From Bacteroidales bacterium (GTDB taxonomy: Bacteria; Bacteroidota; Bacteroidia; Bacteroidales; UBA932): a stretch of 64,000 nt of DNA. This document shows, one piece after another, positions 19,406 to 26,495 of the stretch. Location of the stretch: contig JAGAKR010000014.1 of assembly GCA_017625535.1 (NCBI GenBank), positions 54,242 through 118,241 on the forward strand. Reading direction: 5' to 3'. Position 1 is the first letter of the stretch; each line of letters begins with the position of its first letter. The notes below the pieces were generated by a model that was given only the letters and a program-made list of their open reading frames with translations, was not told where the DNA came from and made no database searches. The position numbers and the translations under genes are program-made.

Positions 19406-19488
19406 TACAACACTTCAATGTTTCCACCAAACTGGCCCGGGTGGGATTGGGGGAGAAGGATTGTGGGGCCAACAAAACATTTTCTTTT

Positions 19489-20439
19489 ATGGTGGGGAAG
19501 GATTCTTTCAGTTTTGAGGCAGGCAATTGTTTTCACGTGTGTACAGACGGCAATGCATTGCCCTGGATGTTCAAGGATGATACCGATTTCATAAATGGCA
19601 TAAACAGGATTGGTATATGTTCCTACATAACCGGAGTAAAAGTCATCTCCTATGTGCTTATGGACAATCACCTCCATTTCCTGCTCTGCGGCTCAATGCC
19701 ATTATGCAAAGAATTCATAACAAGATACAAGCACCTTACAGGAAAATACATCTATTCCCGATATTCCATTAAAGGACATTTGAGAGGCCTGCCAACCGGA
19801 ATAATTCCAATAGAAGATGAAGAGAATCTCCTGTCGGTAATTGCATACATAGACAGGAATCCTGTTGTAGCCGGGTATAGGTATCTTCCATCTGAATATC
19901 CCTGGGGAACAGCAAGGTATGTATTCAGGGGAAATGCATTGCTGGAAACAGAAAATGCAGCAGCCGGAACCAGCAGGGAAATTTGTGCAGGCGGGGAAAT
20001 TTGCCGTAATCTTACTGAGCTTGGAACAATCTCGGCAAAAGGAAGGTATGAAAGATTGGGAACACGTGAGAACTTGCCGGATCACTGGATTTTGGAGAGC
20101 AGTGGAATAATTCACCCCTGTTGCTTTTTTAATCCAAAGATTATTGAATCCATTTTCAAAACCCCGGCAAGATACATATACCACTTGTCAAAAAAACTTG
20201 AAGGTGAGATTGATGCAACAATACACAACGGCAAAAAGTCCTTTCTTCCCGACAAAGAACTCAGGCCTGCCGTTGCAGAACTTGCCGCCACTCTTTTTGG
20301 TGCTGCCGATGTCCGCACCCTGAACATTGCTTCCAGGCTCCTCATAGCACGGAAACTGCGGTACGAATATGCCTCCACCCATAAGCAGATAGCCCGTATG
20401 CTGCATCTGGATGCAGAAACACTTAAAGGATACGTATGA
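19489..20439 (+). CDS. REP-associated tyrosine transposase (RAYT, Y1_Tnp/IS200-like)
   Basis: Predicted 316 residues from the ATG at 19489. The frame is open back to 19249 but there it only translates the REP doublet. HUH-endonuclease marks are the first strand NCFHVCTDGN, the metal-binding HLH in VLMDNHLHFLLCG, and the helix YIDRNPVVAGYRYLPSEYPW, which is nearly diagnostic for RAYTs and probably carries the catalytic tyrosine. The C-terminal 90 residues end in a helix-turn-helix-like segment (THKQIARMLHLDAETLKGY) resembling the DnaA-type DNA-binding domain of other RAYTs. Such proteins cut single-stranded REP hairpins and are domesticated, non-selfish relatives of IS200/IS605 transposases. 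Two REP-like doublets flank it. The frame is intact. Confidence 0.85.
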   Translation: MVGKDSFSFEAGNCFHVCTDGNALPWMFKDDTDFINGINRIGICSYITGVKVISYVLMDNHLHFLLCGSMPLCKEFITRYKHLTGKYIYSRYSIKGHLRGLPTGIIPIEDEENLLSVIAYIDRNPVVAGYRYLPSEYPWGTARYVFRGNALLETENAAAGTSREICAGGEICRNLTELGTISAKGRYERLGTRENLPDHWILESSGIIHPCCFFNPKIIESIFKTPARYIYHLSKKLEGEIDATIHNGKKSFLPDKELRPAVAELAATLFGAADVRTLNIASRLLIARKLRYEYASTHKQIARMLHLDAETLKGYV

Positions 20440-20449
20440 TAAAGATTCA

Positions 20450-20628
20450 CGACCAGGGAGTGACTGCCAGGGGGAGTTCTCAGAATCTGTGGCCGGGAGT
20501 GTGACTATGAGTTGTGGCAGGAGTGGACCAGGAGTGGACCAGGAGTGGGTCAGGGAGTGGCCAGGGATGAATCAGGGGTGACAAGGGTAGCAAGGTGTGG
20601 CCAGGAGGAACCAGGGTGTTACAAGGGA
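20450..20628. repeat. G-rich degenerate tandem repeat
   Basis: The gap after the RAYT gene holds a degenerate 10-12-base repeat around ACCAGGAGTGG; the clearest run is at 20518-20562 and looser copies span the whole stretch. No gene is apparent. A similar G-rich tract abuts REP copy C. Confidence 0.6.
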
Positions 20629-20631
20629 TCC

Positions 20632-20773
20632 CCAAGAGGTTAAGCGAGGTAATGCCTTCTACAGAGCATCTGGGGCTGACAGGCATGCCTAACCTGGGGA
20701 AATAACTTGAGGTTAAGCGACTTGAGTTGCACATAGAAGCGTGTAGGCAGCATTGCCTCGCCTAACCTCTTGG
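20632..20773. repeat. REP-like doublet, copy B (right of RAYT)
   Basis: The outer arms of 24 bases (20632-20655 and 20750-20773) are inverted with 22 matches; they begin CCAAGAGGTTAAGCGAGG and end CCTAACCTCTTGG. The inner pair TAACCT (20690-20695) and AGGTTA (20710-20715) lies at the same offset (57-58 bases) as in the other copies. The remainder to 20862 has no visible gene. Confidence 0.8.
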
Positions 20774-20862
20774 CTGACTTCTGGGGATACTTCTTGTGTG
20801 CAGTTGGGAATTTTCCTGGGAGAATGTCTGCAGTCTGCAGCCCTTTACAGTTTGAAGTCCTG

Positions 20863-22065
20863 TCACAAAATCACCGAGCAGGTTACGGGGTAGTGGTCTG
20901 AGTGGGATTCTTTGTGTATGGTGTGGTTGGTGCATTCTGTGGTGGCGGGAACCAGCAGGTAGTCTATCCTCAACAGGGGCCATACAGGAATAAATGTTGC
21001 GCCAAAGCCGGAGCCGGCTTCGCGGAATGTGTCTTTACGGTTTTTTGCAAGGGTGTGGTAGGTGTATGACATTGGGGTGTCATTGAAATCCCCGCAGATT
21101 ATTGTTTGGTGAGGGTTGCGGTTTATGTCATCCAGGATGCGCGCTACCTGTTCGGAGCGTTTTATGAAGGTATCCTTCATTTTTCCGTGGGTTTCCACAA
21201 TGTCTCGGGTAATATCTCCGCCCAAGCTCTCTTCTTTTACCGGGGAAACATTCCCCTCACCTTTTCTCATCTCATTCAGTTTGTCATAGAATTTATGGGC
21301 CAGTGCGGTAAAGGAGACATCATATGATTCCAGGTGGTTGTTGTAGATGCGCAATGTGCGGCCGTAGTGCTCCACATCTGCAAAGATGGAGAGGTTTGTG
21401 CTGCCGCGGAAACTCAACACTCCCTTCTCTGCAATGGGGAATTTGCTTAAAATCATATTGCCGAACAGTTTCCCGTTTCTGGCCTTGAACAGATGGTAAT
21501 GGCGGTAAGGATACTGCCCATAGAGGGTATCTGCCTGGGTATAGTCTTCTGCAAAGAATTCCTGTAGGCACAGGATGTGTGGATTCTCCCCTGCAATGAA
21601 TTTCCCTATTTCCCTACGGCACTCTTCTCTGGTAAGCCTTACAGATGTTCCTGCAGTTTTGCCGGTTCCTCCGGATGTCCTTCCGGATGATGAGGAGAAC
21701 ATCCCCACATTCCAGGTGGCAATCTTAATCTCTATCCCCTCTTTCTGCGGCTCTTCCCTGTTGCCTATCTTTACAAACAGGTCTGTATAGAGGAGTGCGG
21801 GCAACAGCGCAGCCACAGCAATCCAGGCACTGGCACTTCTGCGGATCAAAGCAATAAGCAGCAACAGCAGGTTTATTGCAAGGATGGGGATGAAGTAGAG
21901 CCCGAAAAACAACGGCAATGCAAATTTTGCGGGGTTTACATATACGGCAAGGTAGGAGAGGAACATGGCAGCGGCAGCCACAACCAGGATAGCCCTGAAT
22001 GTGATACCAAACAAAAGGGGGGATCTGCGTCTACCCCCGCTTTCTCTCTTTCTGCCCATATTCAA
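20863..22065 (-). CDS. Membrane-anchored endonuclease/exonuclease/phosphatase-family protein
   Basis: A 400-residue protein: about three hydrophobic segments in residues 15-95 (FGITFRAILVVAAAAMFLSY onward), then an EEP domain. Motifs: IKIATWNVGMFSS near 125, HILCLQEFFAEDY, IYNNHLESY, TIICGDFNDTPMSYTYH and the final histidine in SHSDHYPVTC. The fold hydrolyses phosphodiesters, including phospholipids, nucleotides and DNA; the membrane anchor places the domain at or beyond the inner membrane, and the substrate is unknown. Its start lies inside the 38-base repeat tract. It probably follows the rhomboid gene on a common message. Confidence 0.85.
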   Translation of the reverse strand: MNMGRKRESGGRRRSPLLFGITFRAILVVAAAAMFLSYLAVYVNPAKFALPLFFGLYFIPILAINLLLLLIALIRRSASAWIAVAALLPALLYTDLFVKIGNREEPQKEGIEIKIATWNVGMFSSSSGRTSGGTGKTAGTSVRLTREECRREIGKFIAGENPHILCLQEFFAEDYTQADTLYGQYPYRHYHLFKARNGKLFGNMILSKFPIAEKGVLSFRGSTNLSIFADVEHYGRTLRIYNNHLESYDVSFTALAHKFYDKLNEMRKGEGNVSPVKEESLGGDITRDIVETHGKMKDTFIKRSEQVARILDDINRNPHQTIICGDFNDTPMSYTYHTLAKNRKDTFREAGSGFGATFIPVWPLLRIDYLLVPATTECTNHTIHKESHSDHYPVTCSVIL

Positions 22066-22150
22066 ATTGGTTCAGGCAGGTTTATACAAACTGCCACATG
22101 TAAATTGGTTCAGGCAGGTTCATACAAACTGCCACATATAAATTGGTTCT
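22064..22150. repeat. 38-base tandem repeat with internal dyad
   Basis: Two full units and the start of a third (22064, 22102 and 22140) begin AAATTGGTT. Each full unit contains GGCAG ... CTGCC around TTTATACAAA or TTCATACAAA, a near-palindrome. The tract sits between the rhomboid stop and the EEP start, within the probable transcript. Confidence 0.8.
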
Positions 22151-22189
22151 GGACTTTGCCTCCTGCGGGCAGCCGCCCGTAGCGTATTT

Positions 22190-22864
22190 TTAATAATACA
22201 TCCTGTTGTTCTTCTTCCAGTACAATATGAGGAAGAACCCGAAAATCATACCTCCAAGGTGTGCAAAATGTGCAACATTACCCCCTCTTCCCGACAGTCC
22301 CAGCAACAGTTCCAATGCACCGAAGATGAGCACGAACCATTTTGCCTTGAGGGCAACCGGAGGGAAAATGAGCTGCATCACATTGTTTGGGAACAGCATT
22401 CCATATGCCAGCAGCAAGCCGTATATTGCACCCGATGCGCCCACTGTAGGGGTGGAAAGTAGTGCCTGGATGTTTGCACGGGCCATAAAGTCACCTGCAT
22501 TCACATCTGCAATGTAGCCCTGCAGCTGCAGGTACATAACCCCAAGATGGAGCAGTGCCGCACCTATGCCGGTAACAAAATAATACAGGAGGAATTTCTG
22601 GCTTCCCCATACCCTTTCCAGCACACCTCCAAATATGAAGAGGGTGTACATATTGAAAAATATATGTGTGAACCCTCCGTGCATGAACATATGGGTTACA
22701 AGCTGGAACGGTTTGAAAAATGGCGACTTGAAGTAGAACAATGCAAAGTTCTCATACATGAAGTTGCCGGTAATCATTGTAATTACATACATGATTACAT
22801 TAATCAGCAACAGATTTTTTACTACAGGGGGCATGCTCCCCAATATTGAATTTCCTCTGAACAT
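22190..22864 (-). CDS. Rhomboid-family intramembrane serine protease
   Basis: A 224-residue protein with six hydrophobic segments. The catalytic serine is in VGASGAIYGLLLAYG and the histidine in HFAHLGGMIFGF; the L1-loop area shows HMFMHGGFTHIFFNMYTLF with the conserved HxxxN. Rhomboids cut substrates within the membrane; targets in Bacteroidota are largely unknown. The gene begins 20 bases after the mutL stop. A PPVVKNLL-type N-terminus, as here, is common in the Bacteroidota members. Confidence 0.92.
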   Translation of the reverse strand: MFRGNSILGSMPPVVKNLLLINVIMYVITMITGNFMYENFALFYFKSPFFKPFQLVTHMFMHGGFTHIFFNMYTLFIFGGVLERVWGSQKFLLYYFVTGIGAALLHLGVMYLQLQGYIADVNAGDFMARANIQALLSTPTVGASGAIYGLLLAYGMLFPNNVMQLIFPPVALKAKWFVLIFGALELLLGLSGRGGNVAHFAHLGGMIFGFFLILYWKKNNRMYY

Positions 22865-22883
22865 AATAATCCTTTAACAGTAT

Positions 22884-24812
22884 TTAGAGTTTCCCGGCCA
22901 GTTCCTCCATTGTCATTATTGCTATTACAGGGTGTCCCTGCGGAGTGCGGTTCGGTTCCTTGCAGGCAAACAGCGAGTCTATAAGTTCCTGTGCCTGTAT
23001 GTTCCCCATTGCCTGCGCCCTGGCAATGCCGGATTTGCGCACCATATCAAGTGCTATCTTTTCCTTAAGTTCCTGTCCAAAATCTTTGCCAACTTCCTGC
23101 AGCCCTGCAATTATTGCATCAACACACTCTGTAACAGCCAGATTGCCCTCTGCAAAAGTGGCAGGAGTGCCGTATACCACCACGCAGTTCTCTCCAAAAG
23201 CGCGGATATCGAACCCAAGTGTCTTTATGAACTCCTGGTTCTCCATAAGGATTGAATATGAGTTGTGGTCAAGGTCCATTGTCTGGGGGAAGAGCTGCTC
23301 CTGGATAGGCTGGTTGCTGCAGTCTATTGTCTGCATATACCTCTCATAGAAGATCCTCTCCTTTGCACGGGCAATGTCTATAAGCATAAGTCCCGATTTT
23401 ACAGTGGTGAGGATATACTTCCCTTTAACTACAAGAAGCGGATTTGCACAGGCATTCTCTTCGCTGAAGAATCCGTTGTATCCATCTGTGCGGGTGTTTC
23501 CACCATATCCCACTTCATCTGTCTGCAATCCGTCCTTACTGTCTGCCGCAGTACCTCCGGGTGTGCCTGTACCGCTCCTGCCGGTTGATATGGCATCAAA
23601 AAGCGGGTTTCCTTCAAATGCCGGAGTTGAACCGAAATCCTGGCGGTTGCTGTTCCACTCGGTGGAGGAGTTCCATCTGGACCCGCTCCTCTTCTCTTCA
23701 TCAAATGGGTTGAAGAGGGGATCATAGTTGATTTTTGGAGGTGCAGGAGGTCTGCCGGATCCGAACCCTGTCCTTACAACAGGAATCTCAGGTGCCCCTT
23801 CGGTGTCAAAATCTATTGAAGGCACAAATGATCCTTCCCCTATGGCCTCCTTTACGCAGGCTGTAACTATCTCAAAAATTACCCCGTCATTCTCAAACTT
23901 TATCTCGGTCTTGCTGGGATGGATGTTCACATCCATACTGCCCGGTTCAATTTCAAGGAAAAGGAAATATGAGGGGGAAGTGTTGTCGGGAATAAGATTC
24001 CCGTATGCCTTTATTATGGCTTTGTGCAGCAGAGGGCTCTTGAAATACCTTCCGTTTACAAAAAGGTACTGGTTGGGCTGGCTTTTCTTTGCAAATTCAG
24101 GCCTCCCTATAAAGCCGCGGATACTTACTATGTTGGTGTCTGTCTGGGCGGTGATGAGGTCTTTGGCAATCTCCTTGCCGCACAATTGGGTTATGCGCTG
24201 CTTTATGTTTGATGCAGGGGTTGCGTGGAATATGTCCCTGCTGTTGTGTACAAGGCGGAATTCCACATCTGTGCGGGTGAGGGCAACCCTTATGAATTCG
24301 CTCACAATCTGCCTGTACTCCACATTGTCTGACTTGAGGAATTTCCTCCTGGCAGGCACATTGTAGAAGATGTTCCTTACCGCAAAGTTGCACCCTACGG
24401 GACACGATGTCTCTGTCTGTGAAATTATGCTGCTCTCGGCAATGTGTATCTCCGTGCCGCACTCAGCCCCCTCTTTGCGGGTCTTCAGGGTTACATCTGC
24501 GCAGGCTGCTACAGATGCAAGGGCCTCGCCCCTGAATCCGTAAGTCTCTATGGAGTAAAGGTCTTCTGCCTTCTCTATCTTGGAAGTGGCGTGCCTCTCA
24601 AAACAGAGTGCCGCCTCCTGCGGTGTCATTCCGCAGCCGTTGTCTATTACCTGAATGAGGGTACGGCCGCTGTCGTTTATTATAACAACAACGGATGTGG
24701 CGCCGGCATCCACGGCATTCTCCATAAGCTCCTTCACTACATTACTGGGGCGCTGGATAACCTCACCGGCGGCTATAAGGTTTGATATATGGTTGGGAAG
24801 TACCTGCAGCAT
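22884..24812 (-). CDS. mutL: DNA mismatch repair protein MutL
   Basis: A 642-residue GHKL ATPase. N-terminal motifs: NLIAAGEVIQRPSNVVKELMENAVDAGAT, DNGCGM and TYGFRGEALASVAA; VNGRYFKS and HPSKTEIKF mark the transducer domain. After a linker rich in Gly, Pro and Arg (about 360-470) comes the C-terminal dimerisation domain. The endonuclease motif DQHA(x)2E(x)4E of many MutL proteins is altered here to DIARAKERIFYERY, so the two glutamates remain but QHA is lost; whether it nicks DNA is open. Three bases separate it from the small upstream gene, and rhomboid follows. Confidence 0.96.
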   Translation of the reverse strand: MLQVLPNHISNLIAAGEVIQRPSNVVKELMENAVDAGATSVVVIINDSGRTLIQVIDNGCGMTPQEAALCFERHATSKIEKAEDLYSIETYGFRGEALASVAACADVTLKTRKEGAECGTEIHIAESSIISQTETSCPVGCNFAVRNIFYNVPARRKFLKSDNVEYRQIVSEFIRVALTRTDVEFRLVHNSRDIFHATPASNIKQRITQLCGKEIAKDLITAQTDTNIVSIRGFIGRPEFAKKSQPNQYLFVNGRYFKSPLLHKAIIKAYGNLIPDNTSPSYFLFLEIEPGSMDVNIHPSKTEIKFENDGVIFEIVTACVKEAIGEGSFVPSIDFDTEGAPEIPVVRTGFGSGRPPAPPKINYDPLFNPFDEEKRSGSRWNSSTEWNSNRQDFGSTPAFEGNPLFDAISTGRSGTGTPGGTAADSKDGLQTDEVGYGGNTRTDGYNGFFSEENACANPLLVVKGKYILTTVKSGLMLIDIARAKERIFYERYMQTIDCSNQPIQEQLFPQTMDLDHNSYSILMENQEFIKTLGFDIRAFGENCVVVYGTPATFAEGNLAVTECVDAIIAGLQEVGKDFGQELKEKIALDMVRKSGIARAQAMGNIQAQELIDSLFACKEPNRTPQGHPVIAIMTMEELAGKL

Positions 24813-24815
24813 CGC

Positions 24816-25097
24816 CTAAAACAACAATCCCATAAGTTGTGCCATATACACCGCTGCAACCAGAGCCGCTGCAATACCCATAATTGAAACGAATCTCATA
24901 AAAGGGGTGTACTTAAGGTCTTTCCTTGCAACCTCCATTCTCCTGAACGATCCCCTTATGCTTGCTCCAGGCTTGTACTCTTCTGCCTTTGCGCGCTCTG
25001 CCGCATCCATCTTCTCTTTCAAAGCCTCCTTCCTTGGATCATAGAATACCGGCTGGTAATTGAATTTCCTTATTTGTCTCTGCTGAAAAAATCCCAT
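24816..25097 (-). CDS. Small membrane protein upstream of mutL, function unknown
   Basis: A 93-residue protein with a basic, soluble N-terminal two-thirds (FYDPRKEALKEKMDAAERAK) and one C-terminal transmembrane helix (FVSIMGIAAALVAAVYMAQL), that is, a tail-anchored topology. Similar small genes next to mutL are common in Bacteroidales, but I recognise no function. First gene of the mutL-rhomboid operon; a palindrome and divergent promoter region lie before it. Confidence 0.75.
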   Translation of the reverse strand: MGFFQQRQIRKFNYQPVFYDPRKEALKEKMDAAERAKAEEYKPGASIRGSFRRMEVARKDLKYTPFMRFVSIMGIAAALVAAVYMAQLMGLLF

Positions 25098-25109
25098 AAC
25101 AATTCCTCC

Positions 25110-25151
25110 TGTTTGTAAACAAACAAAGATAGGATATTTATGTTAAATTTG
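25110..25151. promoter_or_regulatory. Divergent control region with palindrome (mutL operon / ispF)
   Basis: A perfect dyad TGTTTGT-AA-ACAAACA (25110-25125) overlaps minus-strand TATCTTTG (25131-25124, -7 box toward the mutL operon) and precedes TAAATTTG (25144-25151, possible -7 box for ispF). It could be an operator or a chance A/T dyad. Confidence 0.4.
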
Positions 25152-25175
25152 CCACAATTAAAAGGCAAACATATT

Positions 25176-25655
25176 ATGGACATAAGAGTAGGAAACGGTT
25201 ATGATGTGCATCTGCTGGCTCCAGGACTTGAGTTCTGGCTCGGCGGAATAAAGATTGAGCACACAAAGGGGTGTGTGGCCCATTCTGACGGGGACACCCT
25301 CATCCACGCATTATGTGATGCAATGCTGGGAGCCCTGGCCCTTGGGGATATAGGAAAGCATTTTCCCGACAATTCAGCAGAGTTCAAGGGGATAGACAGC
25401 AAGATTCTCCTTGCCCGTACAAATGACCTGATAAAATCAAAGGGGTATTCACTTGTAAATGCAGATTGTACAATTCTGTTACAAAAACCTAAAGTTGCTC
25501 CATACATTATCCCTATGAGGGAGTGTCTGGCTGGTGTCCTTGGTGTGGAGACGGAGAGGGTGTCGGTAAAGGCAACCACCACAGAGGGGGCCGGTTTTGT
25601 GGGGCGTGAGGAGGCCATTGCCGTATACGCCACTGTGTTGCTTGCCAAAAATTAA
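25176..25655 (+). CDS. ispF: 2-C-methyl-D-erythritol 2,4-cyclodiphosphate synthase
   Basis: From the ATG at 25176 the protein is 159 residues, the normal length; the frame opens 12 codons earlier but MDIRVGNGYDVH is the usual start. Zinc and substrate motifs: GYDVHLLAPG, KGCVAHSDGDTLIHALCDAMLGA, GDIGKHFPD, and VSVKATTTEGAGFVGREE. It converts CDP-ME-2-phosphate to the cyclodiphosphate in the MEP isoprenoid pathway, so this organism makes isoprenoids by the MEP route. Stands alone here, divergent from the mutL operon. Confidence 0.96.
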   Translation: MDIRVGNGYDVHLLAPGLEFWLGGIKIEHTKGCVAHSDGDTLIHALCDAMLGALALGDIGKHFPDNSAEFKGIDSKILLARTNDLIKSKGYSLVNADCTILLQKPKVAPYIIPMRECLAGVLGVETERVSVKATTTEGAGFVGREEAIAVYATVLLAKN

Positions 25656-25747
25656 AAATTGATTATTTTTGTCCTGCCCGTGTGGGTGCAAATGAATTTT
25701 TAACCTGTGGGTGCGTTCTGCGTGCCCAACTTTAAAACTTTTTTGAA

Positions 25748-26482
25748 ATGCAGTATCAACGTGTTGCTTTTGGTTTCCTCAGGAAACTGTTTGTGATTTT
25801 GCTGGTATGTATTCCGGCATTTGCCTTTGCGCAGGAAGATGAAAAAGAATGTCCTTTCTACGGTTCTGTGGAGATAGCCTCCAAATACATCTGGAGAGGT
25901 ACGGGAAATGGTGATTCTCCGCTGGTCCACCCTACTGTAGGCTTTGCAAAAGGGGGATGGGATGTTTATGTATGGGGTGCATTTGCCTTTGACGACAGTT
26001 ATAAGGAACTTAATATAGGTGTAAGTTACAGTTTCAGCAATTTTACAATAGAACTTGTTGATTACTTTTACCCTGAAAAGGGGTCTGATTTTTTCAATTT
26101 CAGCAACCGCAGCACAACCCATTCGGCCGAGGTTATCCTCTATTATGAGCCGGAAGCGGTACCTATACACGTGATTGTAGGTTCCACTATCTATGGCGAT
26201 GACAAGAATGAGAAAGGGAACAATGCTTTCTCTTCATACGGTGAGGTTGGCTATACCCACGAGTTCAATGAAAAGAACATTGCCGAAGCGGCAGTGGGAT
26301 TTTCTCTCAATAAAGGTTATTACACAGACTATGAGAAGGGTTTCAGCCCTGTAAACCTTACAGCGGCTTATACAAGGATTTTCACTTTGTGGAATTATGA
26401 CCTCCCGGTTTCTGCAAGGTATGCATATAACCCTTATCTGGAGAAATCCTACTTTGCATTGTCTTTGAGTTTCGGATTCTAA
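25748..26482 (+). CDS. Small outer-membrane beta-barrel protein (TorF-like porin)
   Basis: A 244-residue protein with a signal peptide (LRKLFVILLVCIPAFAFAQE). The mature part starts YGSVEIASKYIWRGTGNGDS, the N-terminal pattern of TorF/Gcw_chp putative porins, then alternates aromatic strands (WDVYVWGAFAFDDSYKELN, NFTIELVDYFYP) and ends in phenylalanine after SYFALSLSFGF, as barrels do. Substrate unknown. It is followed 13 bases later by the nucleotidase gene, with which it probably forms an operon. Confidence 0.8.
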   Translation: MQYQRVAFGFLRKLFVILLVCIPAFAFAQEDEKECPFYGSVEIASKYIWRGTGNGDSPLVHPTVGFAKGGWDVYVWGAFAFDDSYKELNIGVSYSFSNFTIELVDYFYPEKGSDFFNFSNRSTTHSAEVILYYEPEAVPIHVIVGSTIYGDDKNEKGNNAFSSYGEVGYTHEFNEKNIAEAAVGFSLNKGYYTDYEKGFSPVNLTAAYTRIFTLWNYDLPVSARYAYNPYLEKSYFALSLSFGF

Positions 26483-26495
26483 AAAGAAAATTCAT

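Noticed and set aside
19249-19488. N-terminal extension of the RAYT frame from a GTG at 19,249
   Set aside because: It translates the REP doublet and has no RAYT features; the fold begins after 19,489.
20450-20628. Possible CRISPR array
   Set aside because: Units are short (10-12 bases), degenerate and contiguous, with no spacers and no cas genes.
22150-22190. Terminator at the GCGGGC ... GCCCG hairpin
   Set aside because: The T run lies on the plus-strand side although both neighbouring genes are on the minus strand, so it does not fit as their terminator.
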